From positions 186,001 through 250,000 of the forward strand of contig NZ_JAFCLZ010000002.1 of the NCBI RefSeq assembly GCF_018130165.1: a stretch of 64,000 nt of DNA, in the 5' to 3' direction. This DNA comes from Bradyrhizobium sp. JYMT SZCCT0180 (GTDB lineage Bacteria; Pseudomonadota; Alphaproteobacteria; Rhizobiales; Xanthobacteraceae). Numbering within the stretch: the first letter of the stretch is position 1; each line of letters starts with the position of its first letter. Under the pieces are notes generated by a model, which had not been told where the DNA came from, searched no databases, and saw nothing but the letters and a program-made list of their open reading frames with translations. Positions 1 to 7,912 of this stretch are shown one piece after another. The translations under genes were made by a program, and so were the position numbers.

Positions 1-1
1 C

Positions 2-388
2 GCGACCTTTGCCGGTCGCGCCACCAATATCGACACCGTCTATGCCGAACTGGCGCGCATCCTGGAGACCAAGAGCACGTCCGAATGGACTGCCATTCTG
101 GAGAAGGCCGACGTGCCTGTCATGCCGATGCATGATCTGGAAAGCCTGCTGCAGGACCCGCACATCGTCGCGACCGATTTTGCGCCTGTGATCGATCACC
201 CGACCGAGGGGCGCATTCGCAACATGCGGTCGTCGGCGCGGTGGTCGGAAACGCCGGTGGAGATGACGCGGCTGGCGCCGCGCCTCAGCGAGCACAGCGC
301 CGAGATTTTGCAGGAAGCAGGTTTTTCGGCAGACGAGATTGCGGCCCTGGTTCGCGACGGCGTCACCAAGGCTGTTGCCGACACGTAG
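2..388 (+). CDS. Class III CoA-transferase (CaiB/BaiF), C-terminal part
   Basis: The frame is open from the left edge and ends at a TAG stop, so about 128 C-terminal residues are visible. The pattern ARILETKSTSEW, then VPVMPMHDLESLLQDPH, and a final HSAEILQEAGFSADEIAAL helix are characteristic of the small-domain C-terminus of family III CoA-transferases, which move CoA between acyl-CoA and free acids by a ping-pong-like mechanism. The catalytic Asp lies in the missing N-terminal part. It precedes an acyl-CoA dehydrogenase and thiolase on the same strand, so it probably activates or recycles a substrate of that pathway. The substrate cannot be told from the sequence. Confidence 0.85.
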   Translation, partial: ATFAGRATNIDTVYAELARILETKSTSEWTAILEKADVPVMPMHDLESLLQDPHIVATDFAPVIDHPTEGRIRNMRSSARWSETPVEMTRLAPRLSEHSAEILQEAGFSADEIAALVRDGVTKAVADT

Positions 389-433
389 TACCGAGCCACC
401 TGGCACCTCCTGGAACTGACAAGGGAACTTCTG

Positions 434-1429
434 ATGATCGCGTTCGCCCGCCTGCATCTCGTGGCCAGCAGCATCTTGCTCGCCATGTCTGCGGCCGGTC
501 ATGCCGCCATGCCGGCCGATGCACCTGACGCCCGCGATCACGCGCTGATCAGCCGCTACGCGGGCTCCTGGCTGGTCGCGCAGGACGTGAAGGGTTTCGA
601 CCAGGTCGCAGTCCCGCTCGGCAGCAAGAATGGCGAGGTTGCAAGAGCCGAGGGTCGCGTGACGCGCTTGTTCTATCTGGCGCCCGCCGGCAAGTCGGTC
701 GTGGAAGTTCAGCGCAATTACGAGCAGGCATTGGAGCGCGTCGGCGCAGCAAAGCGGGGCGGTTGCGCCGAGGATTGCGGTTCGAGCAGTTTTGGGAAGC
801 TTCGCGAGGTGCCGGCAAATCCATCGCTGCCGAAGGCCCAACTGGAGGGGTGGAGCCCGGTCACCTTGCTGCAGCAGTGGCAGGAATCCGGCAGCGAGCG
901 CTATTGGTACGGCACCATGGAGGCGTCCGGCTCGACACTGCATGTGGCGATCCTCTCGGCCAAGCCCGGTACGATCGCCCTGGCCGGCAAGTATGTCGCC
1001 ACGGTCGTGGAGATTGTCGAGACCAAGGCGATGGAAGCCGACAAGGTTGTGGTGGACGCGGGTGCGTTGACGAAGGGACTGCAGAGCGAAGGAAAGGTGG
1101 CGTTATATGGCCTTTACTTCGATACGGGGAAAGCCACTATCAAGCCGGAGTCCAAGCCGCAGCTCGACCAGATGGCGCGGCTGTTGCAGTCCGACGGATC
1201 GCTCAAGGTTCACATCGTGGGGCACACCGACAATCAGGGCGCGCTGGACGGCAACCTTGCTCTGTCCAAAGCGCGGGCACAGACGGTCGTGGATGCCTTG
1301 AGCACAACGTACAAGGTCGATGCCAAGCGCCTGTCGGCGGCCGGCGTTGCCAGCTATGCGCCGCTCGGCAACAACGCGACGGACGCGGGCCGCGCGCGCA
1401 ATCGCCGGGTGGAAATGGTGCTGCAGTAG
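434..1429 (+). CDS. OmpA-family lipoprotein-like/outer-membrane protein
   Basis: A 331-residue protein. Residues 1-24 form a signal peptide (hydrophobic VASSILLAMSAAGHA, then a likely cleavage after Ala). The middle is a unique region with a Cys pair (Cys111, Cys115). From about residue 220 there is an OmpA-type peptidoglycan-binding domain: YFDTGKATIKPES, VHIVGHTDNQG, LSKARAQTVVDAL and the final NRRVEMVL, which carry the Asp and Arg that hold diaminopimelate in this family. It probably tethers the envelope to peptidoglycan from the periplasm. It sits between CoA-metabolism genes, 45 nt after the first and 37 nt before the next, and has no obvious functional link to them. The N-terminal half matches nothing I recognise. 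Confidence 0.85.
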   Translation: MIAFARLHLVASSILLAMSAAGHAAMPADAPDARDHALISRYAGSWLVAQDVKGFDQVAVPLGSKNGEVARAEGRVTRLFYLAPAGKSVVEVQRNYEQALERVGAAKRGGCAEDCGSSSFGKLREVPANPSLPKAQLEGWSPVTLLQQWQESGSERYWYGTMEASGSTLHVAILSAKPGTIALAGKYVATVVEIVETKAMEADKVVVDAGALTKGLQSEGKVALYGLYFDTGKATIKPESKPQLDQMARLLQSDGSLKVHIVGHTDNQGALDGNLALSKARAQTVVDALSTTYKVDAKRLSAAGVASYAPLGNNATDAGRARNRRVEMVLQ

Positions 1430-1466
1430 CGCGGCGTGGCTGTCGTCAGGACACAGGAGCACAAAG

Positions 1467-2633
1467 ATGGATTTCGCGCTGTCGGCCAACCAGGAATCGA
1501 TCCGCGACGCGATCGGGAAAATCTGTTCGCGCTTTGACGACGCCTATTGGCTGAAGAAGGATAAGGAAGGCGGCTATCCCGCCGACTTCCACCGCGCGCT
1601 GGCCGATGCCGGCTGGCTCGGCATCTGCATTCCCGAGGAATATGGCGGCTCGGGGCTCGGCATCACCGATGCCGCGATCATGATGCGCACGATCTCCGAG
1701 TCGGGCGCCGGCATGTCCGGCGCATCTGCCGTGCACATGAACGTGTTCGGGCTCAATCCGGTGGTCGTGTTCGGCACCAAGGAGCAATGCACGCGCATGC
1801 TGCCGCCGATCATCGACGGGCGCGACAAATCCTGCTTTGCGGTGACCGAGCCCAATACCGGGCTCAACACCACGCAGCTGAAAACCCGCGCCGTGCGCAA
1901 GGGCGACAAATATATCGTCAACGGCCAGAAGGTCTGGATCTCGACCGCCCAGGTCGCCAACAAGATATTGCTGCTGGCGCGCACCACGCCGCTGGAAGAG
2001 GTGAAGACGCCGACGCAGGGCCTGAGCCTGTTCTATACGGATTTCGACAAGCAGCGCGTTGCCGTGCATGAGATCGAGAAGATGGGCCGCAAGCCCGTCG
2101 ATTCCAACGAATTGTTCTTCGCGAACTTTGAAATTCCGGTCGAGGATCGCCTCGGCGAGGAAGGCCGCGGTTTCGAATATATCCTGCACGGCATGAATCC
2201 CGAGCGCATCCTGATCGCAGCCGAAGCCGTCGGGCTTGGCCAGGTCGCGCTGTCGCGGGCGTCGGCCTATGCCAAAAACCGCATCGTGTTCAATCGCCCG
2301 ATCGGCATGAACCAGGGCATCCAGCACCCGCTCGCGAAAAACTGGATGGAACTGGAAGCCGCTTGGCTGATGGTGCTTTCCGCCGGCTGGCAATACGACC
2401 AGGGCCTGCCGTGCGGCCCGGCGGCCAATGCCGCGAAATACCTCGCCGCCGAAGCCGGCTTCCACGCCTGCGAGCAGGCCGTCATGACCCATGGCGGCTT
2501 TGGTTACGCCAAGGAATATCACGTCGAGCGTTACTTACGGGAATCCCTGATCCCGCGCATCGCCCCGATCAGCCCGCAGCTCATTCTCAGCTTTATTGCC
2601 GAGAAGGTGCTGGGGCTGCCGAAGTCGTATTGA
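1467..2633 (+). CDS. Acyl-CoA dehydrogenase family protein
   Basis: A 388-residue flavoprotein of the acyl-CoA dehydrogenase superfamily. The N-terminal helical domain (MDFALSANQESIRDAIGKIC), the FAD-contacting CFAVTEPNTGLNTT and VNGQKVWIS segments, and the C-terminal MTHGGFGYAKEYHVERYLRE block are all present. The ATG follows an ACAGGAGC Shine-Dalgarno; an upstream in-frame ATG would overlap the OmpA gene. The usual Gly-Thr-Asn-Glu near the C-terminus, whose Glu is the base in many members, is replaced by RIAPISPQL, so the catalytic Glu must lie elsewhere, as in isovaleryl-CoA dehydrogenase types, or the chemistry differs. It lies 27 nt ahead of the thiolase-like gene and is probably co-transcribed with it. 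Confidence 0.9.
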   Translation: MDFALSANQESIRDAIGKICSRFDDAYWLKKDKEGGYPADFHRALADAGWLGICIPEEYGGSGLGITDAAIMMRTISESGAGMSGASAVHMNVFGLNPVVVFGTKEQCTRMLPPIIDGRDKSCFAVTEPNTGLNTTQLKTRAVRKGDKYIVNGQKVWISTAQVANKILLLARTTPLEEVKTPTQGLSLFYTDFDKQRVAVHEIEKMGRKPVDSNELFFANFEIPVEDRLGEEGRGFEYILHGMNPERILIAAEAVGLGQVALSRASAYAKNRIVFNRPIGMNQGIQHPLAKNWMELEAAWLMVLSAGWQYDQGLPCGPAANAAKYLAAEAGFHACEQAVMTHGGFGYAKEYHVERYLRESLIPRIAPISPQLILSFIAEKVLGLPKSY

Positions 2634-2660
2634 GATGACGACGAGTAAGGAGGCGGCGTC

Positions 2661-3797
2661 ATGAGCTTCATCACCGGCGTCGGACTGACGTCCTACGGCA
2701 AGCACGAAGGCTCGTCTTCGCTCGATCTCATGAGCAAGGCGGCCGAGATGGCGATTGCCGACGCCGGGCTGAAGCGCTCCGAAGTCGACGGCATCCTTTG
2801 CGGCTACAGCACGGTGTCGCCGCACATCATGCTGGCGACCGTGTTCGCCGAGCATTTCGGCATCCGGCCGTCCTACGCCCACGCCGTGCAGGTCGGCGGC
2901 GCCACCGGGCTCGCGATGACCATGCTCGCGCATCATCTCGTCGATGCCGGCATCGCAAAACATGTGCTGGTGGTCGGCGGTGAAAACCGCCTGACGGGGC
3001 AAAGCCGCGACGCCTCGATCCAGGCGCTGGCGCAGGTTGGCCACCCCGACTATGAGGTGACGCTGGGGCCGACGATCCCGGCCTATTACGGCCTCGTTGC
3101 GTCGCGCTACATGCACGAATACGGCGTCACCCAGCAAGACCTCGCCGAATTCGCGGTGCTGATGCGTGCGCACGCGCTGACCCATCCCGGCGCCCAGTTC
3201 CATGAAGCGATCACGGTCGCCGACGTGATGGCGTCGAAGCCGGTGGCGATGCCGCTGAAGCTGCTCGATTGCTGCCCGGTGTCCGATGGCGGCGCGGCGT
3301 TTGTGGTCAGCCGCGAGCGCACGGGTTCAGCCGGCGTCAAGGTGCGTGGCGCCGCGCAGGCGCATACCCATCAGCATGTCACGGCGGCACCGGCCTTGAG
3401 CGAACTCGGCGCCGAGATTTCGATCGCGAAAGCCAAAGCCACATCCGGCCTTGCGATCTCCGACGTGCGCTATGCGGCGGTCTACGACAGTTTCACCATC
3501 ACGCTGGCGATGCTGCTGGAGGACCTCGGCCTTGCCAAACGCGGCGAGGCCGCAGCAAAGGTGCGGGCAGGGTATTTTGGTCGCGACGGCGAGGTGCCGC
3601 TGAACACCCATGGCGGTCTGCTGAGTTACGGGCATTGCGGCGTCGGCGGCGCGATGGCGCATCTGGTCGAAACCCATCTGCAGATGACGGGGCGCGCTGA
3701 AAATCGCCAGGTCCGCGATGCCTCGATCGCGCTATTGCACGGCGACGGCGGCGTGCTGTCGTCCCATGTCAGCATGTTCCTGGAGCGGGTGCGATGA
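2661..3797 (+). CDS. Thiolase-like protein without nucleophilic Cys (SCP2/Ltp2-like)
   Basis: A 378-residue thiolase-fold protein preceded by AAGGAGGCGGCGTC. The N-terminal half has the thiolase pattern, but the position of the active-site Cys (normally Cys-x-Ser-Gly) reads VQVGGATGLAM around residues 76-86, so the acyl-accepting Cys is absent. The C-terminal half has VYDSFTITLAMLLEDLG and GGLLSYGHCGVGGAM, keeping the Gly-His segment. Known relatives of this shape include lipid-transfer-protein-type aldolases such as Ltp2, which work with a DUF35 partner in steroid side-chain cleavage. The DUF35 gene here overlaps the stop by 4 nt, matching that pairing. A retro-aldolase or acyltransferase role is inference. 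Confidence 0.85.
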   Translation: MSFITGVGLTSYGKHEGSSSLDLMSKAAEMAIADAGLKRSEVDGILCGYSTVSPHIMLATVFAEHFGIRPSYAHAVQVGGATGLAMTMLAHHLVDAGIAKHVLVVGGENRLTGQSRDASIQALAQVGHPDYEVTLGPTIPAYYGLVASRYMHEYGVTQQDLAEFAVLMRAHALTHPGAQFHEAITVADVMASKPVAMPLKLLDCCPVSDGGAAFVVSRERTGSAGVKVRGAAQAHTHQHVTAAPALSELGAEISIAKAKATSGLAISDVRYAAVYDSFTITLAMLLEDLGLAKRGEAAAKVRAGYFGRDGEVPLNTHGGLLSYGHCGVGGAMAHLVETHLQMTGRAENRQVRDASIALLHGDGGVLSSHVSMFLERVR

Positions 3798-4144
3798 ACG
3801 CGGATTGGACCAAGGGCGGCGAAGGCATCGTCTACCAATCCTGCGCCGCTTGCGGGAAGGTGCAATATTTCCGTCGCAGCTTTTGCGCGGCCTGCGGCGC
3901 GCCGGATCCGGTGGAGAAATCCGCAAGTGGAGCAGGGACGGTCTACGCGACCTCGCTGGTATGCCGCGCCGCAACGCCGGAGACCCGCGCGCACGTTCCC
4001 TACAATATTCTGCTGGTCGATACGCCGGAAGGTTTTCGCATGATGGCCCATGGCGACCACGATCTCGCCATCGGCGATCAGGTCAGCGTGCGCTACCAGC
4101 CCTTTGCGGGGCGGCTGATTCCATATTTCGCAAAAGCGAAGTAG
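3794..4144 (+). CDS. DUF35 Zn-ribbon/OB-fold acyl-CoA-associated protein
   Basis: A 116-residue protein starting inside the stop of the preceding thiolase-like gene (ATGA overlap), implying translational coupling and a complex. Two Cys-x-x-Cys pairs (SCAACGK and FCAACGA, about residues 16-38) form a rubredoxin-like zinc ribbon; the rest (GTVYATSLVCRA, YNILLVDTPEGFRMM, QVSVRYQPF) is an OB-fold. In known systems such DUF35 proteins bind acyl-CoA and stabilise or activate the partner thiolase/aldolase (ChsH2-type domains). The size is typical of a free-standing DUF35 protein. The gene is followed by a short inverted repeat. Confidence 0.9.
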   Translation: MNADWTKGGEGIVYQSCAACGKVQYFRRSFCAACGAPDPVEKSASGAGTVYATSLVCRAATPETRAHVPYNILLVDTPEGFRMMAHGDHDLAIGDQVSVRYQPFAGRLIPYFAKAK

Positions 4145-4188
4145 CGCAGGGCGTTATCGCGCGAAGTCAAAACAAAGGGCAAAGCTCC

Positions 4189-4234
4189 GAAGCAATCCAG
4201 AGTGACGCGGAACGGATGTTTTCTGGATTGCTTC
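4189..4234. repeat. Inverted repeat with GAAGCAATCCAG arms
   Basis: Perfect 12-nt arms, GAAGCAATCCAG at 4189-4200 and CTGGATTGCTTC at 4223-4234, enclose 22 nt. The arms match the core of the larger element at 53111-53194, so this is a short member of the same intergenic repeat family. It lies between convergent genes (DUF35 and the small membrane peptide) and could form a hairpin in either transcript. Confidence 0.7.
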
Positions 4235-4262
4235 GTAACGCTTTTACTCACAAGCCGCGGTT

Positions 4263-4364
4263 TCACCGCGCGTAGAAGATGACGCTGGCGATGACGAGCA
4301 TTGCCGTCACCGCCAGCATTTGCGCAAGCGCCTCCGAGGCCGCCCTTTTGGTGGCTTGCTTCAT
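4263..4364 (-). CDS. Predicted 33-residue single-span membrane peptide
   Basis: Too short for most gene finders. The ATG is preceded on the minus strand by AGGGAGAAAGC, a strong Shine-Dalgarno at good spacing. The peptide starts MKQATKRAASEALAQ, a basic amphipathic segment, followed by a hydrophobic stretch of about 17 residues (MLAVTAMLVIASVIFY) and ends in Ala-Arg. The topology would be a cytoplasmic N-terminus and one transmembrane helix. Function is unknown. It sits alone between convergent and divergent genes. The good ribosome site and clean hydrophobic pattern favour a real gene, but a chance frame of this length is possible. Confidence 0.5.
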   Translation of the reverse strand: MKQATKRAASEALAQMLAVTAMLVIASVIFYAR

Positions 4365-4647
4365 GCTTTCTCCCTAGACTCGGGCAAGACTCATCGCTGC
4401 GTGACAAGCACGCTGGACGGTCCATTATTTTTTACTCGGAACACCCCGCGACGATCATTCGCTTCGATTGAGTCCCCACTCAGCGAACATCGACCGTGCC
4501 AAGTTTGAACAGCAATGCGGCGGCATTTTGGCTCAGGCGCAGCCGGATTTTGCGCGCGTGGTGGCGATTTCCGAGCATCGCCCGGTTGATCCGCAGGGAA
4601 CCGCAAGGCATGATCCGCCTGCAAAATCAAAGAGAACAAGGTGAGAA
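4365..4647. other. Intergenic region without a supported gene
   Basis: Between the minus-strand membrane peptide and the plus-strand decarboxylase-like gene. It has short stop-rich frames on both strands and no convincing start with a ribosome site. It should hold both divergent promoters, but I could not assign -35/-10 boxes. Confidence 0.4.
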
Positions 4648-5175
4648 ATGGCCCGCATCGAATACAGCGATCCCGCTAAACACAACGACCGTACCCGCGA
4701 AATCCTCGGCAAGAACCGCAATGCCAACATTTTCAGAATGATGGCGCATTCGCCGAGCTATTTCGAGCAATATTGCCGGCTGGGCGGTGCGATCAGGCAC
4801 AAGGGTGAGCTCGATCCGGTCGTGCGCGAACTTGCCATCACCCGCACCGGCATTCTGTGTGAGGCGCCTTACGAAATCGTCGCGCACAAGCGTATCGGCA
4901 AGAACGTCGGCGTCACCGACGAGCAGAACGAGGCGTTGGAAAACTGGCAGTCGGCCACATGCTTCAATGAGGTGCAGCGCGCCGCGCTCGCCTTCACCGA
5001 TGAGATCGTCAAGCTGCACAAGCCGACCGATGCGACCTTCAACTCCATTGCGTCGAAACTGACGCCGGCCGCGCTGATCGAGCTGCAGCTTTCGGTTGGC
5101 TTCTACATCATGACGTCGAAGTTCCTGGAAACCTTTGCGATCGACCTGCAGCCGGCGACCGAAGTGATTCCATAG
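4648..5175 (+). CDS. Carboxymuconolactone decarboxylase family protein
   Basis: A 175-residue all-helical protein of the CMD/AhpD superfamily. The signature stretch is VVRELAITRTGILCEAPYE followed by IVAHKRIGKNVGVTDEQ: the usual Glu, one Cys and His are kept, but the first Cys of the AhpD Cys-x-x-Cys is missing, so it is closer to decarboxylase-like than peroxidase-like members. The start follows GAACAAGGTGAGAA. It ends immediately before the SnoaL-like gene and is probably in the same transcript. A role as lactone decarboxylase or hydrolase in the neighbouring degradation pathway is inference. Confidence 0.85.
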   Translation: MARIEYSDPAKHNDRTREILGKNRNANIFRMMAHSPSYFEQYCRLGGAIRHKGELDPVVRELAITRTGILCEAPYEIVAHKRIGKNVGVTDEQNEALENWQSATCFNEVQRAALAFTDEIVKLHKPTDATFNSIASKLTPAALIELQLSVGFYIMTSKFLETFAIDLQPATEVIP

Positions 5176-5187
5176 GTGGGCGAGAGT

Positions 5188-5640
5188 ATGACTGAAGAGG
5201 AACTCGACGCCTCGGTAAGCGTGACCATCGCCCGGCTACATCAGGCGATGGCCAGAGTTGCCAATGGCGATGTGTCCGCGATTAAGGCGCTTTATTCGCA
5301 CACCTCGGAAGCGACCAGCTTCTACGGCTGGGGCGGCTACGAGAAGGGATGGGAAGCGGTGTCTCGGCGGTGGGACTGGGCCGGCGCGAGGTTCAAGGGC
5401 GGAACCGTCCATCACGAGAATATCTCCAAGGTCGTCACCCCTGCGATGTTCTACGTGACCGATATCGAGACCTTCGAAAACCAACGCGTCGCCGACGTCG
5501 AAGGCATCACCGGCTGGTCCAATCGGGTTACGCATATCTTTTGCCGCGAGGCCGGCGAATGGCGCCTCGTTCACCGCCATGGCAACCGGCTGGAATCGCA
5601 GCACGAGCCATCCACCAAACTTGGCGAGGTTGGCCGCTGA
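5188..5640 (+). CDS. SnoaL/NTF2-like protein (DUF4440 type)
   Basis: About 150 residues with the cone-shaped NTF2-like pattern: an N-terminal helix pair (LHQAMARVANGDVSAIKALY), then strands ending in VTHIFCREAGEWRLVHRHGN. I chose ATG 5188, with GTGGGCGAG upstream; a GTG directly after the preceding stop would add four residues. Members act as isomerases, cyclases, hydratases or calcium-sensor-like proteins, and the residues visible do not choose among these. It is tightly packed behind the carboxymuconolactone-decarboxylase-like gene, suggesting a shared pathway. Confidence 0.8.
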   Translation: MTEEELDASVSVTIARLHQAMARVANGDVSAIKALYSHTSEATSFYGWGGYEKGWEAVSRRWDWAGARFKGGTVHHENISKVVTPAMFYVTDIETFENQRVADVEGITGWSNRVTHIFCREAGEWRLVHRHGNRLESQHEPSTKLGEVGR

Positions 5641-5700
5641 GGCGATGGTTTGCCGTCGGCTTCCATTCAATAACGACTGTGTTCGGATGCGGGTGCCCTC

Positions 5701-6420
5701 ATGAGCAACGGATGGGAGCTTTCAGCGCAAGCCTGGATCGACTCCATGGGCGAGCGCGGAGATTGGGGCCGCGAGCACGTGCTCGATCCGGTCATGCTCA
5801 GCCGCGTGGCGGCAGGCCGGTTCGGGCGTGCGCTGGATGTGGGCTGCGGCGAGGGCCGCTTCTGCCGAATGCTGAAGGCCGCCGGCATCGCAGCGACAGG
5901 GATCGATCCGACCCTTCAATTGCTCGAGGTCGCAAGGCAGCGCGATCCATCCGGCGACTACCGGTCCGGCAATGCCGAGCAGCTTGAATTCGAGGCGGCA
6001 AGCTTCGATCTGGTTGTCAGCTACCTCACGCTGATCGATATCGTCGATTTCAGAACGGCGATCAACGAGATGGCCAGGGTTCTGAAACCCGGCGGCTCGC
6101 TGCTGATCGCAAATCTCACCGGCTTCACGTCGGCCGCCGCCGATCAGGGGTGGGTGAAAGATGCCGAAGGACGCCATCTTCACTTTCCCGTCGATCGTTA
6201 CCTCGAAGAGTTTCCATTCTGGTTCGAATGGGCGGGAATACGCATCCAGAACTGGCACCGGCCGTTGGCCGCCTACATGACGGCCTTTCTCGACAGCGGC
6301 CTGCAGCTGACGTTTTTCGCAGAGCCCGGACCGTTGTCCGGCGACCCCGCGCATCAGGAGCGGGCTCGACGGGTGCCCTGGTTCGTCGTGATGGAATGGC
6401 GGCGGTCTTCGGTGGGATGA
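5701..6420 (+). CDS. Class I SAM-dependent methyltransferase
   Basis: A 239-residue Rossmann-fold methyltransferase. Motif I is ALDVGCGEGRFCRML (about residues 43-57), motif II ATGIDPT, motif III-like GNAEQLEF, motif IV FDLVVSYLTLIDI, and the post-motif MARVLKPGGSLLIANL is typical of methyltransferase_11/25 domains. The acceptor is unknown; C-terminal residues FPFWFEWAGIRIQNWHRPLAAYM are common in small-molecule or quinone-type methylases. The stop lies two bases from the convergent end of the Hsp70-like gene. Confidence 0.85.
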   Translation: MSNGWELSAQAWIDSMGERGDWGREHVLDPVMLSRVAAGRFGRALDVGCGEGRFCRMLKAAGIAATGIDPTLQLLEVARQRDPSGDYRSGNAEQLEFEAASFDLVVSYLTLIDIVDFRTAINEMARVLKPGGSLLIANLTGFTSAAADQGWVKDAEGRHLHFPVDRYLEEFPFWFEWAGIRIQNWHRPLAAYMTAFLDSGLQLTFFAEPGPLSGDPAHQERARRVPWFVVMEWRRSSVG

Positions 6421-6422
6421 AC

Positions 6423-7679
6423 TCAGGCCCGCGGCCCGTACCGCCGCAGCGCTTCCAGCGTCAGCCCTTTGCCGACCGCGCCAAACGTGTCGCCTTCGAC
6501 GAGACGGGCCGCCGGCACCGCCTTCCTGATCGCATTGCGGACATGGGCGAGCTGCACCGAACCGCCGGTCAGGAAGACAGCGTCGATATCCTCAGGCCCA
6601 AGCCCCGCCTGCGTGAGGCAATTCTTGATGCGGGCGGCGATACGCTCGGCCAGTTGACTGGTATGGCTGACCAGCTCGGGGCGGCTGATGCCGGCGTTGA
6701 GGCCGGGCATCACCCATTCCAGCGGAATGTCGGCGCGGCGCTTGTCCGACAGGGCGATCTTGGCTTCCTCGACCTCCATCAGCAGCGTGTGGCCGCGCTG
6801 TTCCTCGACCACGCGCGCCAGCCGGTCGAGCAATTCAGGCTCGCTGGCCTCGCGCCGGACCTGGCGGATGTCCGCGAGCACGCGCGGCTCATACATGCGG
6901 TTGATGCTCGACCAGGTCGCGAGGTCGTGGAAATAGCTCGAGGGCACGTCGAGCCCGGCGCGGCTCATGGCGCTGCCGAAGCCGAACAGCGGCATCACGA
7001 CGCCGAGGCTGAGCTGGCGGTCGAAATCGGTGCCGCCGATCCGCACGCCGTCATTGGCGAGAATGTCGCTCGAGCGGTTGGCCTTGGCGTGGCGTTCGGG
7101 CCCGAGCCGCACGATCGAAAAATCCGAGGTGCCGCCGCCGATATCGGCGATCAGGGCAACTTCTTCGCTTTCGATCTGGCGCTCATAATCCAGCGCCGCG
7201 GCAATCGGCTCGAATTGGAAGGTGACGTCGTCGAAGCCGACGTCTCGCGCGATCAGGCGCAGCGTCTCTTCCGCCTTGCGGTCGGCGTCGGGCGCATTGT
7301 CGACGAAATGCACGGGGCGGCCGTGCACGACATCGCGCAGTTCGAGGCCGGTAGCCTGTTCCGCGCGCCGCTTCACCGCGCCGAGATAATAGGCGATCAC
7401 GTCGCGGAAGCTGGTCCGCTGGCGCCCGAGCCGGGTGGTCTCGTCGATCAGCGAGGTTCCGAGCACGGATTTGAGGCTGCGCATCAGGCGGCCCGGGGCG
7501 CCGTCGACATAGGCTGATATGGCCTTGCGCCCGATCAGGACCGCGCCGTCGACCTCATAGAAGATCGCGCTGGGAATCGTGGTGTAGCCGGCCTCCAGCT
7601 CCGCCAGGACCGGCGCCTCGCCTTCAATGGTGCCGAGCGTCGTATTCGACGTTCCGAAATCTAGACCGCAAATGGACAT
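6423..7679 (-). CDS. Hsp70-family (YegD-like) ATPase
   Basis: A 418-residue protein with the actin/Hsp70 nucleotide-binding fold: phosphate-1 loop GLDFGTSNTTLG at the N-terminus, phosphate-2 IADIGGGTSDFSIV, and adenosine motif AVFLTGGSVQLAHVR near the C-terminus. It lacks the DnaK substrate-binding domain, like E. coli YegD. The ATG at 7679 has CTGGGAGCG upstream; a longer in-frame start to 7796 would add a non-conserved leader. It is divergent from tex. Chaperone-like ATPase activity is likely from the fold; clients are unknown. Confidence 0.88.
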   Translation of the reverse strand: MSICGLDFGTSNTTLGTIEGEAPVLAELEAGYTTIPSAIFYEVDGAVLIGRKAISAYVDGAPGRLMRSLKSVLGTSLIDETTRLGRQRTSFRDVIAYYLGAVKRRAEQATGLELRDVVHGRPVHFVDNAPDADRKAEETLRLIARDVGFDDVTFQFEPIAAALDYERQIESEEVALIADIGGGTSDFSIVRLGPERHAKANRSSDILANDGVRIGGTDFDRQLSLGVVMPLFGFGSAMSRAGLDVPSSYFHDLATWSSINRMYEPRVLADIRQVRREASEPELLDRLARVVEEQRGHTLLMEVEEAKIALSDKRRADIPLEWVMPGLNAGISRPELVSHTSQLAERIAARIKNCLTQAGLGPEDIDAVFLTGGSVQLAHVRNAIRKAVPAARLVEGDTFGAVGKGLTLEALRRYGPRA

Positions 7680-7912
7680 GGACGCTCCCAGGGGAAGCGT
7701 CCGTCTACACATTACCGGGCCGTCGATCCACACATATATTGACCCGCAAATAAGGACTTGACCCAACGATTCCGGCACTCTGGGATGCTGATCCACAGAT
7801 CAATTTCTTTGCGTTTTCGCGGCTCGGGCGGGTTGATGAATCGATCCGTGGTAGTCCATAAGCGGCGTCCCGCGGCCATCATTCCGCCGCGGCCAGTCTG
7901 GAAAGAGGTTGC
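7680..7912. other. Divergent intergenic region between Hsp70-like gene and tex
   Basis: 233 nt that must carry the promoters of both genes. I see no gene, strong palindrome or clear -35/-10 pair. The stretch GATCCACAGATC (about 7789-7800) is a loose inverted repeat and not convincing as an operator. Confidence 0.4.

Noticed and set aside
4496..4741. 81-codon plus-strand frame before the decarboxylase-like gene
   Set aside because: Overlaps the start of the real gene in another frame and has no family resemblance.
6150..7517. 455-codon plus-strand frame over the Hsp70-like gene
   Set aside because: It overlaps two real genes and has shadow composition; phosphate-loop motifs are on the other strand.
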